The position numbers were made by a program, and so were the translations under genes. From the NCBI RefSeq assembly GCF_009712425.2, contig NZ_VCJR02000001.1, positions 496,001-560,000 on the forward strand: a stretch of 64,000 nt of DNA, written 5' to 3'. Origin of the DNA: Aquisalinus luteolus (GTDB lineage: Bacteria; Pseudomonadota; Alphaproteobacteria; Caulobacterales; Parvularculaceae). Positions 8,605 to 16,354 of this stretch are shown here, piece after piece. The first letter of the stretch is position 1. Each line of letters begins with the position of its first letter. The notes under the pieces were generated by a model. That model did no database searches. It was not told where the DNA came from and saw nothing but the letters and a program-made list of their open reading frames with translations.

Positions 8605-9258
8605 ATGCAAACTTTAAATCAATGCGATGCAAATTATAGAAAAAATATTATAAACTTTAATTCAACACTGCCCGAAGCTGGCGATCCGCCTGCTGCGGTG
8701 CTGGCCTCTCAGGTCAGGAGCCTGCAGCAGCAGCTGGAGGAGGCCAATGCAAAAATCCGCGAACTGGCTGACTTGGCCGATACAGACCCGCTGCTCGGCC
8801 TGATCAACCGGCGCGCCTTCATGCGCGAACTGACCCGCACCATAGCCGAGGTCGGACGCTACGGGCTGGAGGCGCATCTTGCCTATATCGACCTTAATGG
8901 CCTGAAGCCGGTCAATGACAGTTTCGGGCATGCGGCGGGCGATGCCGTGCTTTGCCACCTGGCCCATACACTGTCCCACCTGATCCGGGATTCCGACACG
9001 ATGGGCCGCCTAGGCGGGGACGAGTTCGGCATTATCCTGTCCCATACCGACCCGCAAACGGCAGTGGCCGCGATGGAGCGCCTGTCACGCGGTCTGGAGA
9101 AAGTGCCGCTGCTTTGGCAGGGCCACCAGCTGCCTGTCAGCTTCGCCTGGGGCGTGTTCGAGCTGCAGCCTGGCCAGAAAGCCGAAACGGTGCTGCAGGA
9201 GGCCGACCGGGAAATGTACGACCACAAACAGAGCTTGAAGGCCGGCACGCGGCACTGA
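8605..9258 (+). CDS. Diguanylate cyclase (GGDEF domain)
   Basis: The protein of 217 residues should make cyclic di-GMP from two GTP. A short N-terminal segment is followed by a coiled coil (about residues 32-56, VLASQVRSLQQQLEEANAK). The GGDEF domain then starts at DTDPLLGLINRRAF. The active loop is intact at residues 137-141 (GRLGGDEFG). An inhibitory I-site R128-D-S-D131 sits exactly five residues upstream, so product feedback inhibition is expected. There is no membrane segment and no sensor domain, so regulation may come through the coiled coil or transcription. The first 20 or so codons are strikingly AT-rich compared with the rest. AAAGGAGTC precedes the ATG. Confidence 0.94.
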   Translation: MQTLNQCDANYRKNIINFNSTLPEAGDPPAAVLASQVRSLQQQLEEANAKIRELADLADTDPLLGLINRRAFMRELTRTIAEVGRYGLEAHLAYIDLNGLKPVNDSFGHAAGDAVLCHLAHTLSHLIRDSDTMGRLGGDEFGIILSHTDPQTAVAAMERLSRGLEKVPLLWQGHQLPVSFAWGVFELQPGQKAETVLQEADREMYDHKQSLKAGTRH

Positions 9259-9300
9259 CCACCCTCCCATGCCGTTAGCCGCCTTCAGGGAAGCCGGGCA

Positions 9301-9642
9301 TCACGCGATGATGTCCGGCTCCAGCTTGTCTTTCAGCTGGAAGATCTTGTCCTTCAGCATCAGTTTGCGTTTCTTCATCCGCTGCAGCGTCAGCCGGTCA
9401 TATGGCAGGCGTTCTTCCAGGGTCGCGATGGCGTGGTCAAGGTCGCGATGCTCCTGCTCCAGCTCGTGCAGTTTCATCTGCACCGCCTCGTCATTGACGC
9501 CGTCCTCCAGCAGTTCATCGACTTCCTGCTCGGTAGCCGCTGCCTTGCGGGCCGCGTCCTCGGCGGTGTCGATGACCTTGAAGCGCGGTTTGCCCGCCGC
9601 ATTGGCGGGCGTGTCTGTCGGATGGTCCGGCGTGTCTGTCAT
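9301..9642 (-). CDS. YdcH/DUF465 family coiled-coil protein
   Basis: The protein has 113 residues. The C-terminal 60 residues carry the DUF465 pattern, an antiparallel helical hairpin: LHELEQEHRDLDHAIATLEE, then DRLTLQRMKKRKLMLKDKI. The N-terminal 45 residues are polar and look disordered, an extension beyond the usual 60-70 residue family length. Function is unknown in the family. It is the last gene of a three-gene minus-strand run (ubiX, TIGR02444 gene, this gene) with a 9-base gap, so cotranscription is likely. A second, shorter DUF465 protein lies about 1.3 kb away at 10955. Confidence 0.82.
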   Translation of the reverse strand: MTDTPDHPTDTPANAAGKPRFKVIDTAEDAARKAAATEQEVDELLEDGVNDEAVQMKLHELEQEHRDLDHAIATLEERLPYDRLTLQRMKKRKLMLKDKIFQLKDKLEPDIIA

Positions 9643-9651
9643 GGGAGCGGC

Positions 9652-10212
9652 TTATTCCTCGGCGGCGATGATTTTTGTGACTTCCCGGAAAAGGCTTTCC
9701 GGTTTTTCGCCGAGAGAATCTTCGCTCACTTCCGCCCCGTTTTCAAGAGAGCGTGCATGTTCCAAATAGAGACCGAAAAGGCTGTCGGCACCGTCCGGCG
9801 TGGGGGCGCCATCGCCAGCGGCGAGACGCGTCATCCCCTCCAGCATCTCCTGGCTGATGCGTTCGCCGGCCAGTTCCTGTGACTTGATCTCGTTGCGGAG
9901 TGTATTGACCGCCTCGGTCGAGGCGGGCAGGTCGCGCCCCTTCAGCCAACGCCGCACGCCGCGCAGGGGAATGGTGACGCGTTTTGCCCATTCCGCCGTC
10001 TGGCGGAACAGGGATAGGGTTTCCTTGTCAGATATTGGCGGGAAGTGAGTGCCAGCCCACAGGCACCAGAGCACGAGATTGACGTCGAGATCGTGGTCGT
10101 CCTGCATTCGCAAGAGGCGCTCTGCCGCGCCGGGCCTGCCATAAGCCTCCATCGACCAGTCCCAGAAGGTAGGGATTTGTGCGGGTGTCCTGTCGGTCTC
10201 TACATCAGTCAC
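9652..10212 (-). CDS. TIGR02444 family protein
   Basis: About 186 residues are encoded from a GTG at 10212. An upstream in-frame TTG at 10251 would overlap the end of ubiX, so it is less likely. Neither start has an ideal ribosome binding site. The diagnostic N-terminal block is FWDWSMEAYGRPGAAERLLRMQD (about residues 15-37), followed by VNLVLWCLWAG, which matches the TIGR02444 family found in alphaproteobacteria and gammaproteobacteria. The rest is helical (REFTAEWAKRVTIPLRGVRRWLK-like region near residue 70). The molecular function is not known. It sits between ubiX (5 bases) and the DUF465 gene (9 bases) in one apparent operon. Confidence 0.78.
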   Translation of the reverse strand: MTDVETDRTPAQIPTFWDWSMEAYGRPGAAERLLRMQDDHDLDVNLVLWCLWAGTHFPPISDKETLSLFRQTAEWAKRVTIPLRGVRRWLKGRDLPASTEAVNTLRNEIKSQELAGERISQEMLEGMTRLAAGDGAPTPDGADSLFGLYLEHARSLENGAEVSEDSLGEKPESLFREVTKIIAAEE

Positions 10213-10217
10213 GATTT

Positions 10218-10805
10218 TCAGCGGCGTCCTTTTTCCAGGTCTTCGCCCCAACGCTTGGTCAGCGGGGTCTCGATATCATAGAGGTCGAGCACGCGCCCGA
10301 CCGACTGGTCAATCAGCTCACTGATGGTTTTCGGCTCGGCATAGAAGGCGGGCAGCGGCGGGGCGATGATCGCGCCCATCTCGGCCAGCGCCGTCATGGT
10401 GCGCAGGTGCCCCAGATGAAACGGCGTCTCGCGCACCATCAGGGTCAGGCGGCGCTTTTCCTTCAAAACGACGTCGGCGGCGCGGGTCAGCAGGCTGGAG
10501 GTAACGCCGCTCGCGATCTCCGACATGGTTCGTACGGAACAGGGGACGATTACCATGCCAAGCGTCTTGAACGAGCCCGACGAGATGGCGGCGCCCACAT
10601 CGGCAATCGCATAGGTCTTGTCAGCCTGCGCCTTGATTTCGGCGGCCTTCATTTCCAGTTCATAGGAGATGGTCATCTCCGCCGCCTTCGAGACAACCAG
10701 ATGGGTCTCCACGGGCGTGTCCCGCAGGACCTCCAGCATACGGTGGGCATAAACGACACCGGAAGCGCCGGTGATGCCGATAATCAGTCTGTCCGGGCTG
10801 CTCAT
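10218..10805 (-). CDS. ubiX: Flavin prenyltransferase UbiX
   Basis: The protein has 195 residues. It attaches a dimethylallyl unit to FMN to make prenylated FMN, the cofactor of UbiD-type decarboxylases in ubiquinone synthesis. The N-terminal flavoprotein motif IIGITGASGVVYAHRMLEVL is present. So are the conserved SGSFKTLGMVIVPCSVRTMSEIASGV (about residues 88-113) and KRRLTLMVRETPFHLGHLRTM (about residues 132-152). Length is standard. It is the first gene of a three-gene minus-strand set. No ubiD is in the window. A COQ9 gene and this gene both point to aerobic ubiquinone synthesis, though they are not adjacent. Confidence 0.95.
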   Translation of the reverse strand: MSSPDRLIIGITGASGVVYAHRMLEVLRDTPVETHLVVSKAAEMTISYELEMKAAEIKAQADKTYAIADVGAAISSGSFKTLGMVIVPCSVRTMSEIASGVTSSLLTRAADVVLKEKRRLTLMVRETPFHLGHLRTMTALAEMGAIIAPPLPAFYAEPKTISELIDQSVGRVLDLYDIETPLTKRWGEDLEKGRR

Positions 10806-10954
10806 TTATCCACATCACCTGCGAATGTGATATTATATGCTAATATTTTCATAAACTTAAAGCTTACTGCTAATTAAGGCGCGGGGCGTCGTGACAAGCT
10901 CCCTCTTTTGATGTTCAATCCATACTGTTGTCAACTCAAACCGGGAGATCACAT

Positions 10955-11131
10955 ATGTCGATCGATGCAAGACTCGAAAAACTGGACCAACGCCACCAGG
11001 AACTCGAAACAGCGCTTTCCACCGAGTTGAAGCAGCCCTCAAGCGACGATCTGCGCATCAATGAGCTGAAGCGACGAAAGCTCGCGATCAAGGATGAGAT
11101 ACGAACGCTCCAGTCCCGAACGCGGCATTAG
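10955..11131 (+). CDS. Short YdcH/DUF465 family protein
   Basis: The protein has 58 residues from the ATG at 10955, which follows GGGAGATCACAT. An in-frame start at 10928 lacks a site and is not preferred. The product is a single helical hairpin of DUF465 type: LEKLDQRHQELETALSTEL, then DLRINELKRRKLAIKDEIRTLQ. It is strongly charged and has no signal peptide. Homologues are small coiled-coil proteins of unknown role, frequent in alphaproteobacteria. It is monocistronic, with its own terminator at 11155-11181. It is transcribed divergently from ubiX. Confidence 0.85.
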   Translation: MSIDARLEKLDQRHQELETALSTELKQPSSDDLRINELKRRKLAIKDEIRTLQSRTRH

Positions 11132-11154
11132 CCATTCAGCAACGAAACAGTGTC

Positions 11155-11181
11155 AAAGCGCTCCGGAGACGGGGCGCTTTT
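11155..11181 (+). terminator. Rho-independent terminator after the small DUF465 gene
   Basis: AAAGCGC at 11155-11161 pairs with GCGCTTT at 11174-11180, extended inward by three further pairs including one G.T, and the stem runs into TTTT. It separates the DUF465 gene from the SDR gene. Confidence 0.85.
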
Positions 11182-11237
11182 ACTTTTGCCCTATATCATG
11201 ATCTAACGAACGCCACTTGAGCCGCGAAGGAGCATCC

Positions 11238-12035
11238 ATGGCAGGCAGGTCAGTGATCGTAACCGGCGTCGCTACAGGTATAGGCCGGGCCACCGCCATG
11301 CGCTTCGCCGGGGCGGGCGAGCGTGTCGTCCTCGTCTGCAAGTCGGAGGAAAAGGGACGTGCGCTGGCGGAAGTCATCCGCAGCCAGGGCGGCGAGGCGG
11401 TATTCATCCAGGCCAAGACCGCCAGGAAGCTGTCCGTACACAATATCATCGCAGAAGCGCTTGAGGCCTATGGCCGGGTTGATGTGCTGGCCCATTGCGA
11501 TGGCCTGTTTCAGTCTGCACCTTTCCTTGAGACCGGCGAGGACCAGTTCGACGCGCTGATCGATGCAAACCTGCGCTCGACCTTCCTGCTGAACCAGGCC
11601 GTCTGCAAGCAGATCATAAAGCAGGCAGGCGAGACGGATGATGGCGGGGTCGATCAGGCGCGCGGCAGTGCGATCATCAACCTGACGACAACCGAGTCAG
11701 TGACGGCGAGCGCCGACCATGCTGTTTTTGCCGCGACGCAGGGCGCGGTGACGCAGCTTACCAAGGCCGTCTCTATGACGCTTGCGCCCTATGGCGCCCG
11801 CGCCAATGCCGTCGGCATCGCCGCGATCCGGGAAGAACTCGATGAGGTCGAGGAAAGCAAGTCGCGCGAGAAATCCTCGCCATCGACGCCACTGGCGCGA
11901 AAGGGCGAGCCGGAGGAGGTGGCCAATACGATCTACTTCCTCGCCTCGCGCGAGGCGTCCTACATAACCGGCCAGTCGATCTATGTGGATGGCGGCCGCC
12001 TGGCGCAATATCGCCGCGGCGACCGCAATGGCTGA
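11238..12035 (+). CDS. SDR-fold protein with a degenerate catalytic triad
   Basis: The protein has 265 residues from the ATG at 11238, preceded by GAAGGAGCATCC. The cofactor-binding T9-G-V-A-T-G14-I-G16 is intact, as is Asn111 of the catalytic tetrad and the C-terminal YITGQSIYVDGG typical of classical SDRs. The usual Y-x-x-x-K is F164-A-A-T-Q168, and the position of the catalytic Ser (13 residues before) is Thr151. The NNAG strand motif reads AHCDG. Hydride transfer by the normal mechanism is therefore unlikely. It may bind NAD(P)(H) as a sensor or scaffold, or use another chemistry; this is inference. It converges on trcR with a 16-base gap. Confidence 0.85.
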   Translation: MAGRSVIVTGVATGIGRATAMRFAGAGERVVLVCKSEEKGRALAEVIRSQGGEAVFIQAKTARKLSVHNIIAEALEAYGRVDVLAHCDGLFQSAPFLETGEDQFDALIDANLRSTFLLNQAVCKQIIKQAGETDDGGVDQARGSAIINLTTTESVTASADHAVFAATQGAVTQLTKAVSMTLAPYGARANAVGIAAIREELDEVEESKSREKSSPSTPLARKGEPEEVANTIYFLASREASYITGQSIYVDGGRLAQYRRGDRNG

Positions 12036-12051
12036 AGCCTGATTCGGCGGC

Positions 12052-12753
12052 CTAGTAGTTGTCGTCGTCCTCGTCGTCATCGTCCTTCGACGATCCGGTG
12101 AAGTTGGCGAAGACCTGGCTCGGGTCGATCTTCTTCTCACGCTCTTCAGGCTCGTACTGAACGGTCTCGTCAGCCGGTTTCAGTGTTTCGTCTTCTGGCA
12201 CGACACCATTGGCCTCGTCCATCCTGGCTTTCTTCGAGGCGGCTTTCTTCACGACCATGTCGAGATCGATCTGCGAGCACAGGCCCAGGCCGACCGGGTC
12301 CTGCGGGGTCAGGTTGGCCGAGTTCCAGTGGGTGCGGTCGCGGACGGACTGGATCGTCGCTTTCGTCGTGCCGAGCAGCTTGCCGATCTGGGCGTCGGAA
12401 ACTTCCGGGTGGTTGCGCACCATCCACGCGATGGCGTCAGGACGGTTCTGGCGCTTGGAGACCGGCGTATAGCGCGGCGATTTCTTGCTCTTGTTCGGCA
12501 CGACCGTCTTGGGACGCGACAGCTTCAGGCGGTATTTGGTGTCAGCCTCGCCTTTCTCGATTTCCTCGCGGGTCAGCTGGTTGGCCGAGACCGGGTCGAT
12601 GCCGCGCACGCCGCCAGCGACGTCGCCATCGGCGATGCCTTTGACTTCCAGCGGATGCAGGCCGCAGAAGGCGGCGATCTGATCGAAGGACAGGCTGGTG
12701 TTATCGATCAGCCAGACGGCAGTCGCTTTCGGCATCAGCGGGGTATCGGACAT
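12052..12753 (-). CDS. trcR: Cell-cycle transcriptional regulator TrcR (DUF1013)
   Basis: The protein has 233 residues. The family, annotated TrcR in alphaproteobacteria, is a helix-turn-helix regulator linked to the cell-cycle network. Visible blocks are PKATAVWLIDNTSLSFDQIAAFCGLHPLEVK at the N-terminus (about residues 8-38), RPDAIAWMVRNHPEVSDAQIGKLLGTTKATI (about residues 104-134) with a typical helix-turn-helix rhythm, then RDRTHWNSANLTPQDPVGLGLC. The C-terminal tail is acidic and ends in a run of Asp and Glu (DDDDEDDDNY). GGAGACC precedes the ATG. Together with RcdA and a CtrA-type site it supports a Caulobacter-like cell-cycle circuit. Confidence 0.92.
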   Translation of the reverse strand: MSDTPLMPKATAVWLIDNTSLSFDQIAAFCGLHPLEVKGIADGDVAGGVRGIDPVSANQLTREEIEKGEADTKYRLKLSRPKTVVPNKSKKSPRYTPVSKRQNRPDAIAWMVRNHPEVSDAQIGKLLGTTKATIQSVRDRTHWNSANLTPQDPVGLGLCSQIDLDMVVKKAASKKARMDEANGVVPEDETLKPADETVQYEPEEREKKIDPSQVFANFTGSSKDDDDEDDDNY

Positions 12754-12820
12754 GTCGGGTCTCCTTACAGGGTCGGGGCGCCGGGTTGATGATCTGCGGC
12801 GCAGATAACAGAAATTGCTC

Positions 12821-12844
12821 TGGCCGGAGGGTTTTCTCCGGCCA
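12821..12844. terminator. 9-bp GC-rich hairpin between the DUF599 gene and trcR
   Basis: TGGCCGGAG (12821-12829) and CTCCGGCCA (12836-12844) are perfect complements around a GGTTTT loop. It lies 3' of the DUF599 gene on the minus strand, but no T-run follows in that direction. It could be a weak terminator or part of the trcR leader. Confidence 0.4.
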
Positions 12845-12929
12845 TGCTTACCTCCAGCGATCAGGGGGAAAGCGCTGCGACAGCAGCAAGCCTGATATAA
12901 TCGGCCTTGGCCGCGATGCCAAGCGGTTT

Positions 12930-13643
12930 TCAGTCAGGCTTTTCAGGAGATTGCGGTTTGGCGCTGGCCGGCGGTGGGGCCATCAGGGCGGTGCGGGCCG
13001 GGGAGGCGAACTGACGGGCGGCCATCATTGTGTAGATGACGAGGCTGGAGGCGATGAACAGGACATCCCCCAGGAACCATCCGAGATAGCCGATGGCGAG
13101 GAAGAAGGCGCGCTGGCCGCGGGTGAATTCGCGCGCAGCGGCGAGGTTCATGCCGACGCATTTCTCGATCGCGTGGCGACGCTCCTCCGGCGTCGCCTCG
13201 GCATTGTTCATCGGCACGGCCCCGATCAGGATCGAGGTGTAGTTGAACAGTCGATAGGACCAGCCGAATTTCAGGAAGGCGTAGGCGTAAATCAGCAACA
13301 GGCCGATGGCTTTCAGCTCGAACCAGCTTGCGCTCGTCGCCATCATGAAGGGCAGGTGGTCTGACAGGGCAAGGAAGCGCTCGGTCGAGTTCAGCAGCGT
13401 GAAGGCGGCACCGATGGCGAGCAGGGATGTCGAGGCGAAGAAGCCGGTGCCGTTCTGCAGGCCGAGCATGATCGATGTGTCGATCATGCGCAGGTCGCGC
13501 GACGCCATGGTCTCGATCCAGGACCGGCGCTCCCGCTCCATGTAATGGGACAGGGTGCGGTTGCGCCACGGGCTGCGCTCGACCAGCCAGCCATAGGCGA
13601 ACCAGCTGAGGATGAAGAGACCGGGGGCGATGAAATTGCTCAT
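12930..13643 (-). CDS. DUF599 family membrane protein
   Basis: The protein of 237 residues has about four transmembrane segments: residues 4-21, 75-95 (FFASTSLLAIGAAF), 112-130 (FELKAIGLLLIYAYAFLKF) and 190-215 (FLAIGYLGWFLGDVLFI). The DUF599 hallmark is the loop with RSWIETMASRDLRMIDTSIMLGLQNGTGFFAS (about residues 40-71), and later REFTRGQRAFFLA. The C-terminus is short and Pro/Ala-rich in the cytoplasm. The family is uncharacterised. It follows the quinone oxidoreductase gene on the same strand, with a 55-base gap. There is no sign of a defect. Confidence 0.85.
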   Translation of the reverse strand: MSNFIAPGLFILSWFAYGWLVERSPWRNRTLSHYMERERRSWIETMASRDLRMIDTSIMLGLQNGTGFFASTSLLAIGAAFTLLNSTERFLALSDHLPFMMATSASWFELKAIGLLLIYAYAFLKFGWSYRLFNYTSILIGAVPMNNAEATPEERRHAIEKCVGMNLAAAREFTRGQRAFFLAIGYLGWFLGDVLFIASSLVIYTMMAARQFASPARTALMAPPPASAKPQSPEKPD

Positions 13644-13698
13644 GGTCCCCAGTTCTTGGCCTCGCCGCAGCTCCCGTCAAGAGGGGGAGCGGCAGACT

Positions 13699-14685
13699 TT
13701 AGTGGTCTACCGTCAGCACGATCTTGCCGATATGGCTGCCCTCGTCCATGCGAGCATGGGCCTTTGCTGCATCCTCCAGCGGGAAGGTGCTGTCGATGAC
13801 CGGCTTGAGATTGTGCTCGCCGGTCAGCGGCCAGACATGGTCGCGCAGGCCGTCGATGACCTCTGCCTTTTCATCGGCGGTGCGTGCCCGCAGGGTCGAT
13901 CCGGTGAGGGTCAGCCGCTTCCTCATGATACTGACGATATCGATGGTCGCCTGCATGCCGCCGAGAAAGGCGATGGAGACATGGCGGCCATGGGGGCGCA
14001 GGCAGTTGAGGTGCCTGTTGACGTTCTCGCCGCCGACCATGTCGAGCACGACGTCGACGCCGCCTGCGTCCTTTATCTCTTTCTCCCAGTCCTGCGTCTT
14101 GTAGTTGAAGACGCGGGTCGCGCCGAGGTCGGCGATGGCGGCGCATTTCTCGTCAGTGCCAGCGGTTGCGAAGACGTCCGCGCCGATGGCCCTGGCGATC
14201 ATGATCGCCGTCGTGCCGATGCCGCTGGAGCCGCCGGGCATCAACAGGCGCTCGTCCGAGGTCAGCCCCGCATCCTGGAACACATTCGTCCAGACCGTGC
14301 AGAAGGTTTCGGGCATGGCTGCCGCCTCCACCATCGAAAAGCTGTCAGGGACGGGTAGGCAGTGGCGGTGGTCGACGACGGCATATTGCGCATAGCCGCC
14401 CCCGGGCAGGAGGGCACAGACCTTCGTGCCCATGAGGCTGTCCGGCGCGCCGGTGCCGGTGGCGACGATCTCGCCGGCAACCTCGAGGCCTGGCAGGTCG
14501 CTGGCACCTTCCGGTGCAGGGTAAAGCCCCTGACGCTGCAGCACGTCCGGCCTGTTGATGCCGGCTGCCTCGACCCTGATCAGCACCTCGCCGAGGCCGG
14601 GTTCGGGCCGGGGGCGCTCGACGGGTTTGAGCACATCAGGGCCCCCGGGCTGGGAAATCTCTATCGCTTTCATGGTTCCGGTCAT
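13699..14685 (-). CDS. NAD(P)H-quinone oxidoreductase, PIG3/QOR type of the MDR superfamily
   Basis: The protein of 328 residues is a zinc-free medium-chain reductase. The catalytic zinc ligands of alcohol dehydrogenases are absent. Features are EVLIRVEAAGINRPDVLQRQGLYP (about residues 33-56), PGLEVAGEIVATG, GGGYAQYAVV, and a Rossmann region LLMPGGSSGIGTTAIMIARAIGA (about residues 143-165). The PIG3 branch reduces small quinones with NADPH. The ATG at 14685 is chosen because GGGAG lies seven bases upstream. The ATG four codons later is the alternative. It is transcribed divergently from the DUF1192 gene, 93 bases away. Confidence 0.9.
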   Translation of the reverse strand: MTGTMKAIEISQPGGPDVLKPVERPRPEPGLGEVLIRVEAAGINRPDVLQRQGLYPAPEGASDLPGLEVAGEIVATGTGAPDSLMGTKVCALLPGGGYAQYAVVDHRHCLPVPDSFSMVEAAAMPETFCTVWTNVFQDAGLTSDERLLMPGGSSGIGTTAIMIARAIGADVFATAGTDEKCAAIADLGATRVFNYKTQDWEKEIKDAGGVDVVLDMVGGENVNRHLNCLRPHGRHVSIAFLGGMQATIDIVSIMRKRLTLTGSTLRARTADEKAEVIDGLRDHVWPLTGEHNLKPVIDSTFPLEDAAKAHARMDEGSHIGKIVLTVDH

Positions 14686-14778
14686 GGTGTTTCTCCCTGT
14701 TGAACGCTTTTGCCTGATATGGTTGTTGGGCGCACTGATACCAGCATGGGGTGCGGGACGTAATCGCAGGAGGCAGTT

Positions 14779-14985
14779 ATGGACGACATTCTCAATTCAT
14801 CGGTCACTGACCCGCGCGGCGAGCGCCAGCTGGACGAGGTGGCGGCCCAGGACCTCTCCGCACTGTCGGTCGAGGACATTAAAGCCCGCATCGAGACCCT
14901 GCGCAGTGCGATAGAGCGTGCCGAAAAGGAACTGGCACAGCGTGGCGGGGCTGTGTCGGCAGCGGAAGCGCTTTTCCGGAAATAG
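14779..14985 (+). CDS. DUF1192 family protein
   Basis: The protein of 68 residues matches the DUF1192 pattern. It has an N-terminal acidic stretch, then LSVEDIKARIETLRSAIERAEKEL as an amphipathic helix (about residues 29-52), and a conserved C-terminal SAAEALFRK. The family is confined largely to alphaproteobacteria and its function is unknown. In related genomes DUF1192 genes are often seen next to a PIG3-type oxidoreductase and RcdA-type (DUF1465) genes, as here. That is from general recollection of synteny rather than a search. AGGAGG lies about six bases before the ATG. Confidence 0.9.
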   Translation: MDDILNSSVTDPRGERQLDEVAAQDLSALSVEDIKARIETLRSAIERAEKELAQRGGAVSAAEALFRK

Positions 14986-15295
14986 CGTCTCATTCCCGGG
15001 CAGTGGCTATTTGGGGTGCATCATTTCAAGTCACGCAGCATACGCAATGCGTGCCCTCTTGATGTAGGCGGGACGACCTGTGCCCCTGTGACGTGCAAGA
15101 TTGGCCCTCTGGGCTGAGTTCGTGGGCATTTTCACACCTGCCGGTTGCTGGCATGGCGATTGCTCTCTCCAACCCAAGGATATTTTGTAGCACCAACCGG
15201 AAAGTTTTCCGCATTCCCGTCATGGCACAGGGGGGCAGATTGCCTGAGCGTGTATTTGGGGTATTGTGTGAGCGTCGAGCAGGAGAGATTCAGCA
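14986..15295. other. 310-base intergenic region with no gene recognised
   Basis: Short open frames exist on both strands but none has a ribosome binding site, a family motif or normal codon use. The region should carry the rcdA promoter. I see no TTAA-N7-TTAA site, no long hairpin and no T-run here. AGGAGAG at 15281-15287 is the rcdA ribosome binding site. Confidence 0.6.
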
Positions 15296-15844
15296 GTGTC
15301 TGTACAACAACGCCAGGCGGGTGAGCCATCCCGCGTCAATCAGGCTGCCATGCGATTCGTCAGTTCAAAGATGTTTTCCAACATCTTTGCCGAAGGCATG
15401 CAGCTCGTTGAGGAAACGGCCGGCTATCTCGACGGGGAGGGGCGCGATGCCGCCCGCGAACTCGACCGGTCCGAAGCGCTTTCCTATGCCGGTATCTCCA
15501 TGCGCCTGACGACGCGCCTGATGCAGATCGCCTCGTGGCTCCTGGTCATGCGGGCCGTGCGAGAGGACGAGATGAGCTATGAAGAGGCAGCCCAGGACAA
15601 GTATCGCCTCGGCAGCCCGGAAACTTCCGATCAGCGCAAGAGCGAGATCCAGTCCGGCAAGGAGCTGGCTGGCCTGCCGGCTGAACTGGTCAGGCTGCGC
15701 GCGGAGACCGCGAAACTCTATGAGCGCATCGTGCGCATCGATGGCGAGCTGTTCGATCAGCCGCCGCTCGCCCCGGCACAATATGACGCCGCATCCCGCA
15801 TCGAAGCGCTGAACCGCGCCTTCCCGGGTAATAACGAAGACTGA
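15296..15844 (+). CDS. rcdA: RcdA/DUF1465 family protease adaptor
   Basis: The protein of 182 residues starts at a GTG with AGGAGAG nine bases upstream. DUF1465 is the family of RcdA, which in Caulobacter helps deliver CtrA to ClpXP and localises it to the stalked pole. Visible core helices are FVSSKMFSNIFAEGMQLVEETAGYL, SYAGISMRLTTRLMQIASWLLVMRAV (about residues 63-88) and LRAETAKLYERIVRIDGELF, which form the family's helical bundle. The N- and C-termini are polar tails. The cell-cycle role here is by family inference. A bidirectional terminator follows, shared with rpmE. Confidence 0.88.
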   Translation: MSVQQRQAGEPSRVNQAAMRFVSSKMFSNIFAEGMQLVEETAGYLDGEGRDAARELDRSEALSYAGISMRLTTRLMQIASWLLVMRAVREDEMSYEEAAQDKYRLGSPETSDQRKSEIQSGKELAGLPAELVRLRAETAKLYERIVRIDGELFDQPPLAPAQYDAASRIEALNRAFPGNNED

Positions 15845-15876
15845 TTTCTGCCCTTTCCGGAAAATGGTCAGACAAC

Positions 15877-15905
15877 AAAAAAGCCTGCCGGATGGCAGGC
15901 TTTTT
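15877..15905. terminator. Bidirectional terminator between rcdA and rpmE
   Basis: An 8-bp stem AGCCTGCC/GGCAGGCT with a GGAT loop (15882-15901) is flanked by an A-run on the left and five T residues on the right. It can end transcription from both convergent genes. Confidence 0.93.
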
Positions 15906-15927
15906 CGTTTCTGATGGCAGTAAGGGC

Positions 15928-16146
15928 TTACAGGCCGAAATTGCCGAATTTGCTCTTGAACGCGGATACGCGGCCCTTGTCACTGACGCGGGCAGGACCA
16001 CCGGTCCAGGCCGGGTGCGAGGCCGGATCGATATCGAGGTTGATGGTCGCGCCTTCCTCACCATAGCATGAGCGGGTCTGGAACGTGCTGCCATCGGTCA
16101 TCACGACATTGATCGTGTGATATTGCGGATGGATGTCTTTTTTCAT
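15928..16146 (-). CDS. rpmE: 50S ribosomal protein bL31
   Basis: The protein has 72 residues from the ATG at 16146, which follows GGGAGACCCGCC. The open frame continues upstream for 47 more codons, but bL31 begins with [10 protein letters not shown], as here. The sequence [16 protein letters not shown] and [14 protein letters not shown] is typical of the alphaproteobacterial form. The C-x-x-C zinc ligands found in C+ paralogues are absent, so this is the zinc-independent type. It is a component of the large ribosomal subunit near the central protuberance. It converges on rcdA. Confidence 0.96.
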   Translation of the reverse strand: MKKDIHPQYHTINVVMTDGSTFQTRSCYGEEGATINLDIDPASHPAWTGGPARVSDKGRVSAFKSKFGNFGL

Positions 16147-16354
16147 GGCGGGTCTCCCGTCAGGGGCTGCAATCGTCAAAATTTGAAAGCGCCACATACG
16201 CTCTGCGGCGGCGCAATGCAACTGGTTTGTGGGTCTGGTCGCCCGGTTTCTGTCAAAAAAGTTATGACTGTTCGACGACAGCCCCATTGCAGCGCACCCG
16301 CGGATAGGGTTTTCTGGGAGCAGTAGTTCAGCGTATTCATGTCATGGGGGAAAA

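Noticed and set aside
15093-15509. 138-codon plus-strand open frame spanning the gap before rcdA
   Set aside because: It overlaps the start of rcdA in another frame, has no ribosome binding site and no family motif.
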